A DNA stretch of 64,000 nt from Aliitabrizicola sp041905595 (GTDB taxonomy: Bacteria > Pseudomonadota > Alphaproteobacteria > Rhodobacterales > Rhodobacteraceae): the NCBI GenBank assembly GCA_041905595.1, contig JAYRKT010000002.1, forward strand, positions 124,001 through 188,000, in the 5' to 3' direction. The notes beneath the pieces are model-generated. The model saw only the letters and a program-made list of their open reading frames with translations. It was not told the origin of the DNA and searched no databases. Positions within the stretch are counted from its first letter, which is position 1. Each line of letters opens with the position of its first letter. The position numbers were made by a program, and so were the translations under genes. Below, piece after piece: positions 26,116-33,070 of the stretch.

Positions 26116-26309
26116 GATTACCATAAGGTTCGGGGCGGGTGTCTTGGGGTGATAGCAGGGCGCCTCCCATCGAAAATCAATCCGGCGCATTTTGCGCGTT
26201 TTGAAACAAGCCCTCGGGACGCTCATGCAAGAAATGAGCCATGCGAAGACAACGTTTGTCGAAAGGGCTCGGAAATGGCCGAATTGTTCGCATGCAATGT
26301 CAACAGACA

Positions 26310-27740
26310 TCAACTCGGGGGCACATATGGATCAGGCGTTCCAGGTGCTATTGGCGGAAAATCCTTCAGGCTTTGTTCAATACTGTTCACGATTGCCATT
26401 GCCGGGCCGGCATTCCAAGTGTTGCGGAGCGCGGTCTCGGGATACTCTTCCTTCGGATCAGTGATGAGATCGAAAGATTTAGGATTCCCAAGCCTGATTG
26501 ACGGGCTCCACCAATCGCGCTGTTCGTCATAGAATACCAACTTCCAGTTCTTCCACTTCACGGCCTCCAGCCGATCCGTCACGAACACCGGGAAGCCGTC
26601 GCGGGCGGAATGCTCACTCTTCCCAAGGAAGAAAGCGCTCTCGTCGAGGCCATCAATCGGGCGGTCGGTCGGAATTTGCGCCCCTCCCCAATCCGCGAAT
26701 GTCGAAAATGTATCGACCTCGTGGACGATTTCATCACTCACGCCCCCGGCTGGAACTTGGCCCGGCCAGCGAAGAATGAAGGGCACGCGCAGCGAACCTT
26801 CCATATGGGTGAAGTAATAGCCTCGCCATGGTCCAGAGCTGCCCTGCCAAGGCCATGTCGCCTCGGGGCCGTTGTCACTGGTGAAGACCACGACCGTCTT
26901 GTCGCGGATGCCGAGCTTGTCGACCGCATCGAGGAGCGATCCGACATTCGCATCCATCTCAGCCAGTGAATCCGGAAAGTCGCCGTGTCCAGTTTTGCCG
27001 GCGAAGGCAGGATTTGGAAGTGTCGGGAAATGCACCAGCGTGTAAGGTACGTAGGCATAGAATGGACGTTTCGCTTCGACGCTTTTGCTCATAAAGTCGA
27101 TTGCTCTCCGGGTTATCTCGGCGTCGATCAGGGGTCGTTCCGCAAGGTCGTAGACTTTCAGCTCGTGGCTTGGCTCGCCTTTCTTTCCCTCCATTATGTG
27201 TTCCATCTCAACGCCTTCGGCGGTTGCTTGCGCCGAGGCAGGCCAGAAAGCTTCATCAGTGGTGCGTGGTATCCCGTACCATTCGTCAAACCCCTGGTCA
27301 TTTGGGAGGCGCCCGTTCTCGCTACCCAGATGCCATTTGCCGAAGGCTCCGGTAGCATATCCGACGCTCGACAGAAGCTCGGCTATGGTAACTTCCCATT
27401 GGGTCAGCCCTTCAAGCCCCCCTCCAATTGGAACGGAATGCGTGCCTGACCGGATCGAGAAGCGCCCCGTCATGATGGCAGAGCGGCTTGGCGTGCATTG
27501 AGCTTCAACATTGAAGTTTGTCAGCCGCAACCCTTCGGCGGCCAGCGCATCGATCCGGGGAGTAGGTGCGCCCCGTGTAATGCCGCCGCCATACACGCCC
27601 GGCTCGCCATATCCGAGGTTGTCCATCAGAATGAACAGGATATTCGGTTTATCCGCCGGGCCTGCTTGTTGAGCTGCCACTGCCGAAGGACAAAGCAGCG
27701 ACCCGACGAGAATTACGGGCCAGAGTGTCTTGAGCAGCAT
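26310..27740 (-). CDS. Secreted arylsulfatase (formylglycine-dependent)
   Basis: 476 residues with a Sec signal peptide (about 1-22). The type I sulfatase motif CTPSRSAIMTGR begins at Cys82, which must be converted to formylglycine by a maturase not encoded in this window. Metal ligands start with MDNLGYGE (Asp40, Asn41), a D-N variant of the usual D-D found in one arylsulfatase subfamily; HLGSENGR and FTSDNGPE complete the active site. It hydrolyses sulfate esters in the periplasm. It is cargo on the mobile element and is followed upstream by an outer-membrane protein gene in the same direction (36-base gap), probably co-transcribed. Confidence 0.88.
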   Translation of the reverse strand: MLLKTLWPVILVGSLLCPSAVAAQQAGPADKPNILFILMDNLGYGEPGVYGGGITRGAPTPRIDALAAEGLRLTNFNVEAQCTPSRSAIMTGRFSIRSGTHSVPIGGGLEGLTQWEVTIAELLSSVGYATGAFGKWHLGSENGRLPNDQGFDEWYGIPRTTDEAFWPASAQATAEGVEMEHIMEGKKGEPSHELKVYDLAERPLIDAEITRRAIDFMSKSVEAKRPFYAYVPYTLVHFPTLPNPAFAGKTGHGDFPDSLAEMDANVGSLLDAVDKLGIRDKTVVVFTSDNGPEATWPWQGSSGPWRGYYFTHMEGSLRVPFILRWPGQVPAGGVSDEIVHEVDTFSTFADWGGAQIPTDRPIDGLDESAFFLGKSEHSARDGFPVFVTDRLEAVKWKNWKLVFYDEQRDWWSPSIRLGNPKSFDLITDPKEEYPETALRNTWNAGPAMAIVNSIEQSLKDFPPIAPGTPDPYVPPS

Positions 27741-27776
27741 CGTTACCTCCTCTTAGGTTGCGGGGGCTGGACGGAA

Positions 27777-28763
27777 CTATGGGGCGTTCTTTGTGGAAGG
27801 TGAGAATGCGACTGTCAGCCAGATATTCCAGCCTTCTGGCCGATTTTGCGATCCGAATTCGTAGTATCCCTTGAGATTCAGGAGACCGTCAACGCCTTCG
27901 CTCGCCTTGAAGTTGAAGCCGACCTGCGGACCAATGCCATAGACACGGGACTTAAAATCTCCCAACACCGCGCCGGATCCGCTATCCCCCGTCAACTGCT
28001 GATAGACATATCCGACGGCGCCGACGAAAACCTGATCGTTCAGGAATTGGGACGCCGCGAGATCCAGGTGGCTGTCGATACCACTCTGATAATCTGTATC
28101 GGTATTCTCAAAGTTGTAAGTTAGGCCACCGACAATGGAAAACTCATGGCCCTTATCGGGGTCAAAGTAGGTGTAGCCCACCCCCCAATCCGCGGCCGCG
28201 TGACCGAGGCCAAGATTTGCCAATCGATCAGGGTCATAGGCTCCGATCGGGATGTTTCCCGTAACATAGGTCATGTAGTTATTTTTCTGATCGTTCCACT
28301 TCAGCGTGAATTGAGGAAACAGATCGCCCAATCCCGTGATGCTGTCGCTCCGCGCCCCCGAAACGACCGAACCTAGAGGCCCAGATAGAGAACCTGTCAC
28401 CGATCCGGTGTTGCGGCCGGCGATAGCCAACAGGCTTATCGATGCCTGGCCGCCCCATAATGGTTCTGAAAACGTGTACGTGGGTCCGAATGCCAACAGA
28501 TCCCCGCGACCGTTGATGCCGAGATCGATTTTTCCACCACGGGGAAATTGAATCTCACTGTCCGACGAGGCGGACGGATGCACATATACGGCTGCGAAGG
28601 ACAAACCCGGTGTTGTCGGCACCGCCGCGAAACTGCCCTGCAGGCCTGGCAGCCAGAAGCTGAGGCCACCTTCGTCTGCGCGGGCTTCAGCTGCCCAACC
28701 CATCCCCGCTAGCGCTACAACGCTTAGTTTGGCGACGTTCCGCCAGCCCAGCCGAATCCGCAT
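27777..28763 (-). CDS. Outer-membrane beta-barrel protein, phenol-degradation MetA/SphA-like
   Basis: 328 residues with a signal peptide (cleavage near ARA-DE, residue 29) and then alternating hydrophobic strands ending in an aromatic-rich C-terminal strand (WNIWLTVAF), as for outer-membrane barrels. The pattern resembles the 'MetA-pathway of phenol degradation' transporter family (GLGDLFPQFTLKW, YMTYVTGNIPIGAYD). It probably lets aromatic or sulfated aromatic compounds across the outer membrane and works with the sulfatase encoded just downstream. Family assignment is moderate; substrate is inference. Confidence 0.75.
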   Translation of the reverse strand: MRIRLGWRNVAKLSVVALAGMGWAAEARADEGGLSFWLPGLQGSFAAVPTTPGLSFAAVYVHPSASSDSEIQFPRGGKIDLGINGRGDLLAFGPTYTFSEPLWGGQASISLLAIAGRNTGSVTGSLSGPLGSVVSGARSDSITGLGDLFPQFTLKWNDQKNNYMTYVTGNIPIGAYDPDRLANLGLGHAAADWGVGYTYFDPDKGHEFSIVGGLTYNFENTDTDYQSGIDSHLDLAASQFLNDQVFVGAVGYVYQQLTGDSGSGAVLGDFKSRVYGIGPQVGFNFKASEGVDGLLNLKGYYEFGSQNRPEGWNIWLTVAFSPSTKNAP

Positions 28764-28825
28764 TGGACACCCTCCGCTTCAAGGCTTTTCTACCACGACT
28801 GAAGCCCACGCGGGCGCATCATTTG

Positions 28826-29119
28826 TATCGAGTGGGAGTGTCGGCGCCCGTGTAGCCCGGAAACTCTGGTGGACCAGTTCTGAATGCTGAAGGCCACGTT
28901 GTCGCGGTAGTTGTCTCGAAGCTGGACGCGAAGGTCGTGGCTGATGCAATCGGCGACATTCCGCAGAACGTGAACTTCGCCGTTCGTGGTGAAATAGCGA
29001 AGCTGTTTCTGTTCCAGAATAGCGTTCAGCCAACCGTGAGCACTTCGACTGAAGTGCTTTCGCCTGAGGTAATCGCTCAGAGTGCGTCAGCGTTCACAAG
29101 GTTCATTTCGTGCGAGTAA
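28826..29119 (+). pseudogene. Trypsin-like serine protease, C-terminal fragment with in-frame TAG
   Basis: Read in the frame of 28826 this codes YRVGVSAPV, a TAG stop at 28853-28855, then PGNSGGPVLNAEGHVVAVVV and on to SAFTRFISCE at the natural stop. PGNSGGPVL is the active-site serine motif of S1-type proteases, and the usual residue at the stop is Gln (SAPVQPGNSGGP), so one C-to-T change made CAG into TAG. The N-terminal part with the catalytic His and Asp is absent; the gap to the outer-membrane gene is too short for it. A decayed insertion-boundary remnant inside the mobile element. Confidence 0.7.
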
Positions 29120-29353
29120 AGGCTGCGTCGATGATTTTGCAGCGGCAGTGAGGGAGAAACATCGAAGAGTGTGGGCCATTTGGCCCCGCTAGAATTCAGC
29201 CAACTCACTCAATCAGGGTCGTCGTGTCCAGCTCTGATCTACACTTTCCACAGCAGCATATGCTCGATGTCGCGCCGAGGGATACCCTTGCTTCAAGTCG
29301 TGACGCTTGCTCCGACAACCAGTTTCGCCCTCCGGGGTTGTTGAACTTTAAGG

Positions 29354-30154
29354 CTAGCTGGCCCAATGATCCGAGATTTCGCGCCGTGCCTGCCAATATA
29401 GAGCGACTGCTCTTCGATAAGTCCGTGCTAGGTGCTCTGCTCGCGACGCGAGGCAGGTGGGCCGAAAGGCTCGCAAGTTCTGGTTGCAGCTCCAACAGGC
29501 GGGATATAGCCAAAAACGGCTCGAGCCATTTTGCCTGTGCGCCGCGGCGAGCGGTGGCACATGGTCGCGGATTTTTTTCGCGCGGGCCCCGCAATAGACG
29601 CAGATGTCCGGATCACATGGAGCATTTTGATAGCGCCCACCAAACGCTTCCAGTCTAGCTTCACGTCGCTCTGCGCTGGGAAGATGCCGGAATCCAGGAA
29701 GTTCAGGCACTTCTGGAGGTCTGGCAAAATGGACAAGGAATGTCTGCCCGCTCAGGAAACGCAATCGGGCTGTACCGTAACCGTCGGCATCTAGCACCTC
29801 CCACTCTACGCTGACCACTGGGCCAAAATCTTCCTGTTGGATCTCCTCTGGCAGCTTCAGTGTTGAAAGACCCGCAGCTTTGAGGACTTCAGAAGACGCT
29901 AGCCATGCCTCCTGAGCGATTGCCCCGCGCTGCAATCCACGCATCGCATGAACCAACTCACAAAAGCGTTTGCGTCGTACGTTTCGCCATCCGCTGACAG
30001 TTCTTATCTGTCCTGCCCAGGTCAGATCTCCATACTTCCCAAACGACTTAGCAATCGAGTAGCCTCGCGCGTTCGCACGAAACTTTACTGGTTTGCGAGC
30101 GTATGGCTTTGGCTCTGCATGCTTGGCCTTACCCTGACTTCCCATAAACGGCAC
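29354..30154 (-). CDS. HNH-like zinc-finger protein of unknown role
   Basis: 266 residues from a GTG at 30154 with GGAGG five bases upstream. The C-terminal half holds CVYCGARAKKIRDHVPP and, ~25 residues later, PACWSCNQNL: two Cys pairs flanking Asp-His, the layout of HNH/McrA-like nucleases. The N-terminal half is basic with no recognised domain. A nuclease or a defence function is plausible given its place in a mobile element, but neither is shown. The DNA is A+T-richer than the chromosome. The gap to 29119 holds nothing recognisable. Confidence 0.65.
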   Translation of the reverse strand: MPFMGSQGKAKHAEPKPYARKPVKFRANARGYSIAKSFGKYGDLTWAGQIRTVSGWRNVRRKRFCELVHAMRGLQRGAIAQEAWLASSEVLKAAGLSTLKLPEEIQQEDFGPVVSVEWEVLDADGYGTARLRFLSGQTFLVHFARPPEVPELPGFRHLPSAERREARLEAFGGRYQNAPCDPDICVYCGARAKKIRDHVPPLAAAHRQNGSSRFWLYPACWSCNQNLRAFRPTCLASRAEHLARTYRRAVALYWQARREISDHWAS

Positions 30155-30321
30155 TTTGGCCTCCAGAACGCAACTTCAGCCGCCCTTGGGTACTCCAGAC
30201 AGAGCCAGCGATTGCCACTTTATCCAACGTCTGTACTAGCTGACAAACCTCTCTTCAGGCTTGGCTCAGCAGGAAAGGCCAGTGGCGCACTTCGCCCATG
30301 CTGATATTGCGAGTCGCCAAT

Positions 30322-30336
30322 GTTCATGATTTGTTC
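30322..30336 (+). promoter_or_regulatory. Possible LexA (SOS) box
   Basis: GTTCATGATTTGTTC matches the alphaproteobacterial SOS box GTTC-N7-GTTC exactly and ends five bases before the ATG of the next gene. It is also inside a 7-base dyad (ATGTTCA / TGAACAT). An 8-base pattern arises by chance once or twice in a window of this size, so the site is only suggestive. Confidence 0.4.
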
Positions 30337-30341
30337 TGAAC

Positions 30342-30641
30342 ATGACCCGGCGAACGAGACCACAGTCCAAGACCGACGAAGATGCCTTTCCTGTAAGGGT
30401 ATGGTTCTATGTGCCTGAACGCGGCCTGGGGCGCCTCATGACGCCGATCTATGATTGGCTAGACCAGAACGTGGGAAGGACTAGCTACGCGGTCCACAGC
30501 GGGGGCAGCAACGCGAAGGGCGACCGCATCGCAGTATACTTTCGGCACCCAGCGGATGCACATGCGTTTGTCGGGGCTTTCCCATCCCTGGAACTTGCCG
30601 ACGGCACGGTCTTTCCAGGCTATTATTCGCCGCAGAGGTGA
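30342..30641 (+). CDS. Small conserved-looking protein behind a possible SOS box
   Basis: 99 residues, no signal peptide or membrane segment. The sequence is compact and well folded in appearance (RVWFYVPERGLGRLMTPIYD, YAVHSGGSNAKGDRIAVYF, FPSLELADGTVFPGYYS), with a mix of strands and one helix, and codon use is that of a real gene. I do not recognise the family. No ribosome binding site is seen, because the GTTC-N7-GTTC element occupies that position; a leaderless message is possible. Damage-induced expression would fit a mobile element. Confidence 0.65.
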   Translation: MTRRTRPQSKTDEDAFPVRVWFYVPERGLGRLMTPIYDWLDQNVGRTSYAVHSGGSNAKGDRIAVYFRHPADAHAFVGAFPSLELADGTVFPGYYSPQR

Positions 30642-30696
30642 CAAACCGTCGCAGTCGGCAGGCGGACCGCCACAAGACACGCGCGAGTGGCACAGA

Positions 30697-30933
30697 TCAT
30701 TCGTTTCTCCCATCCCTGACCGCTACGCCAGCACCTGCGGCGACGTGACCGCTCTCAAGGAACTGAATTCCCCGCGCTTCGAGGGTGAGCCGCACAAGCT
30801 GGACTGTTGACGCTTTGCCCTCGCCCTTGTCGAGCTTGTTGAGTGTGTTCCGGTGCAGCCCGGTCATTTCGGCAAGCTCAGGGTTGGCGATGCCCAGCGC
30901 CGCTTTAGCCATTCTGAACTGATCTGCAGCCAT
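30697..30933 (-). CDS. Small Cro/CI-type helix-turn-helix regulator
   Basis: 78 residues from the ATG at 30933. The helix-turn-helix FRMAKAALGIANPELAEMTG and HRNTLNKLDKGE is of the XRE class often seen as 'antitoxin-like' single-domain regulators in Rhodobacterales; LVRLTLEARGIQFLE is the conserved C-terminal strand. It is convergent with the 99-residue gene, 55 bases apart. Probable local repressor; no toxin partner is visible. Confidence 0.75.
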   Translation of the reverse strand: MAADQFRMAKAALGIANPELAEMTGLHRNTLNKLDKGEGKASTVQLVRLTLEARGIQFLESGHVAAGAGVAVRDGRNE

Positions 30934-31002
30934 TCGACGCCTGAATATTTGTGCTGACAGCACGCTACTGGGAAAGGCGCAGGCTTTGCAGGCGTGGTCT
31001 GA

Positions 31003-31095
31003 GGTGGACACTTCCATCGAGCCTTCAACTTAGAAGGCATTGACTGGGCCAAACTGCTGGCAGCGTCCATCATGCGCCAAGCCCAAGCCGCCTAA
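31003..31095 (+). pseudogene. Short 3' gene remnant before a terminator
   Basis: The frame after a TGA at 31000 reads through LEGIDWAKLLAASIMRQAQA to a TAA at 31093-31095 and is followed 28 bases later by a strong terminator. The composition (WAKLLAASIM, Ala/Gln-rich end) looks like the natural C-terminus of a protein, but no start or upstream part remains. Probably the tail of a gene lost when the element changed. Confidence 0.35.
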
Positions 31096-31122
31096 CAGTT
31101 TTCGTCTTGCCTCCTATCGAAG

Positions 31123-31151
31123 GCCCCGCCCAGCGCGGGGCTTTTGCTTTT
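31123..31151 (+). terminator. Rho-independent terminator
   Basis: GCCCCGC (31123-31129), loop CCAGC, GCGGGGC (31135-31141), then TTTTGCTTTT. A textbook terminator for plus-strand transcription, although the only gene before it is a remnant. Confidence 0.75.
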
Positions 31152-31460
31152 ACGAATGCAGGAAACGCCGCCGATCTGCCCCAGCCTTCCGATATCACGG
31201 AAAGCTAACTGAGCGACCAATACGCGCGCGCGTAGCACCCTTAGATTACCTAGAGTCTGGCCCGCAGTTGCCGGGGGATATCCTCAATGCAAGACACGCC
31301 GCGCCGGAACCGATCCGGGCTGATTCGCGCGCCCATCGCCATATCGGGGCATGAAACGCCGCGCCGCACCCTTCTGAGCCTCAAGCGTTTTGAGGATGGT
31401 GGGTTTTATGATGGGTATCAGGCAAGAAAGCCCGAAAAAACCAATAATATAAAGGATGAG
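31152..31460. other. Non-coding right end of the mobile element
   Basis: No supported gene. ACGCCGCGCCG occurs twice (31299 and 31359 regions), and a short open frame from 31287 runs into the tRNA and is rejected. The element side of the right attachment site, including possible integrase arm sites, should lie here. Confidence 0.4.
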
Positions 31461-31474
31461 TGGCGGACCCGGAG
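31461..31474. repeat. Right attachment site within tRNA-Arg 3' end
   Basis: Same 14 bases as at 20095-20108. Recombination between the two would release the 11.4-kb element and leave the tRNA unchanged. Confidence 0.6.
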
Positions 31475-31537
31475 CGATTCGAACGCCCGACCCTCAGATT
31501 CGTAGTCTGATGCTCTATCCAGCTGAGCTACGGGTCC
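31461..31537 (-). tRNA. tRNA-Arg (anticodon ACG)
   Basis: The minus strand folds into a full cloverleaf: acceptor GGACCCG / CGGGTCC, D-arm AGCTCAGCTGGATAGAGC, anticodon stem TCAGA / TCTGA with loop CTACGAA (anticodon ACG), T-loop TTCGAAT, discriminator G and encoded CCA at 31463-31461. ACG is read as ICG and decodes CGN arginine codons. The 3' end served as integration site and is intact. Confidence 0.97.
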
Positions 31538-31603
31538 GTCGTGGGACGGGCATTTAGACGCCCGCGTGGGGCAATGCAAGGCCGAAAAAGAAAAACACCG
31601 GCG

Positions 31604-33025
31604 TCAGCCGCCTTCGGCCGCGTCCAACTCCTTGGGAAGGCGGATCAGGAACTCGGTTCCTTCGGCATCGCTGCGCAACAGCTCCAGCCGCCCGCCATGA
31701 CCGCGGATCAGTTCGGCCGAGATCGCCAGACCCAGGCCCGTGCCGCCCTTGCGCGCACCGCCCTGAAACGCAGTGAAGAGATGTTCTCGCGCCTTTGGCG
31801 GAAGGCCGGGCCCGGTATCGCCAACCTTGATCCACCAGTCGCTTTCATCCTCGCCTGCCCCGATCTCGACTGTGCCGGGATTGCCGGTCGCTTCGATCGC
31901 CTGACGCGCATTGCGGACAAGGTTCGACAACACCCGATAAAGCTGCTCGCTGTCGGCGCGGATCATGAGGCCGGCCGGCACATCCAGCAGGCAGGCGACG
32001 ATCGTGCCGGACGCCTCGCCCAGGCCCTCGGCCTCGACCACATCCTCGGCCAGCGGCCTCAGCGCGAAGAGCGACAGTTGCGGCGGGGGTTCCTCGGCCT
32101 TGCCGAAGGCCAGCGTGGTTTCGCACAGGTTGACCGCGCGCTTGATCGAGGCTTCGAGTTTTGGCGCCGCGCGGGCGACGACCGGATCGTCGCTGCCCTC
32201 GATCCGATCTGCAAAGAGCTGGGCCGTGGTCAGGATGTTGCGCAGGTCGTGGCTGATCTTGGCAACCGCCGCCCCAAGCTGGGCCAGACGCTCCTTCTGC
32301 TTGAGGGCGCCGGTCAGTTGTGTCTGCATGGTCTGCAGCGTGTCTTCGGCCTCACGCAATTCCACCACTCTGGATTGCGGGGCGATGATCCGCCGGGTGT
32401 CCTCTGGCGAGGCGGCATAGGCGGTCATGTGATCGACGACGCGCCGGATCGGCACGACAAGCAGCCGCCGCACCGCAAGGAACAGCAAGACTGCGGTAAC
32501 GGCCGAGATCAGCGCCGAAATGGCCAGGATCCTCAGCCCGTATTCGATCAAGGCCTTGCGCAGGGGGCCGGTGGGCAGCGTCACCTCGATCAGCAGCCCG
32601 GCTTCCTGAACCGGGTTGCCGATCACACGGATGACATGGTTGCCCGGGTCAGCGATCAGCGCGAAGGCATCTTCGATCAGGGTCAGGGGGCCTGAGCTGC
32701 GAAGATCATAGGTGGCCTGGATCGGTTCGGGGATTTCAGAGGACAGCACCAATTGCCGCACCTCGTCGCGCCGCAGCACCACGTTGTAGACCCCGGCATT
32801 GGCCAGCAACTCTTTCTCGAGTTCCGGCCCGATCATCTCGTCGGTCGCCAGCGTGGCAAGCGAGGCGATCTGGGCCTTCTCGAGCTTGTCCATCAGGTAG
32901 TCGGCCCGGAATCGCGCCATCGACGGGACAAGGATCAGGATTTCGGCAAGCACGAAAAAGGCGAATGTCAGAAGCAGGAACCGCCCCGACAACGTTTTGA
33001 AAAACGACGCTCGCCCGACCTTCAC
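31604..33025 (-). CDS. Sensor histidine kinase
   Basis: 473 residues: membrane segments at about 14-36 and 165-187 around a periplasmic sensor loop, a HAMP-like linker (~188-240), the phospho-acceptor His259 in KISHDLRNIL, and a HATPase domain with the N-box NLVRNARQAIE, G1 GDTGPGLP and G2 GGTGLGLAI. No response regulator gene is next to it, so it is an orphan kinase in this window. It follows the flavoprotein gene by 45 bases in the same direction and may be co-transcribed with it. Signal unknown. Confidence 0.88.
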   Translation of the reverse strand: MKVGRASFFKTLSGRFLLLTFAFFVLAEILILVPSMARFRADYLMDKLEKAQIASLATLATDEMIGPELEKELLANAGVYNVVLRRDEVRQLVLSSEIPEPIQATYDLRSSGPLTLIEDAFALIADPGNHVIRVIGNPVQEAGLLIEVTLPTGPLRKALIEYGLRILAISALISAVTAVLLFLAVRRLLVVPIRRVVDHMTAYAASPEDTRRIIAPQSRVVELREAEDTLQTMQTQLTGALKQKERLAQLGAAVAKISHDLRNILTTAQLFADRIEGSDDPVVARAAPKLEASIKRAVNLCETTLAFGKAEEPPPQLSLFALRPLAEDVVEAEGLGEASGTIVACLLDVPAGLMIRADSEQLYRVLSNLVRNARQAIEATGNPGTVEIGAGEDESDWWIKVGDTGPGLPPKAREHLFTAFQGGARKGGTGLGLAISAELIRGHGGRLELLRSDAEGTEFLIRLPKELDAAEGG

Positions 33026-33070
33026 CCAGTGCCAACCCTTCCGCCGCGCCCTCGCCGCAATAGACGAAAG

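Larger units (their letters stand above)
20095..31474. mobile_element. Integrated element at tRNA-Arg(ACG), satellite- or plasmid-like
   Basis: About 11.4 kb bounded by a 14-bp direct repeat of the tRNA-Arg 3' end, with a tyrosine integrase just inside the left end. Contents are typical of mobile DNA: AlpA-like regulator, Toprim primase, AAA replication ATPase, small helix-turn-helix proteins, cargo genes and gene fragments. Base composition is lower in G+C and more varied than in the flanks, most clearly at 21550-22450 and 26300-30300. No capsid, terminase, tail or conjugation gene is seen. It would depend on a helper for spread if still mobile. Confidence 0.7.

Noticed and set aside
26192..26532. 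Several overlapping plus-strand frames near the sulfatase end, possibly transposase remains
   Set aside because: They overlap the sulfatase coding end, and no transposase motif or terminal inverted repeat was found.
30697..30933. Toxin-antitoxin pair with the 99-residue gene
   Set aside because: The two genes are convergent rather than in one operon, and the 99-residue protein has no known toxin motif.
20231..31460. Prophage
   Set aside because: No terminase, portal, capsid, tail, lysis or packaging gene is visible; only integrase, regulation and replication functions.
31287..31505. 72-codon plus-strand frame ending in tRNA-Arg
   Set aside because: Runs through the tRNA gene antisense, with no ribosome site; chance frame.
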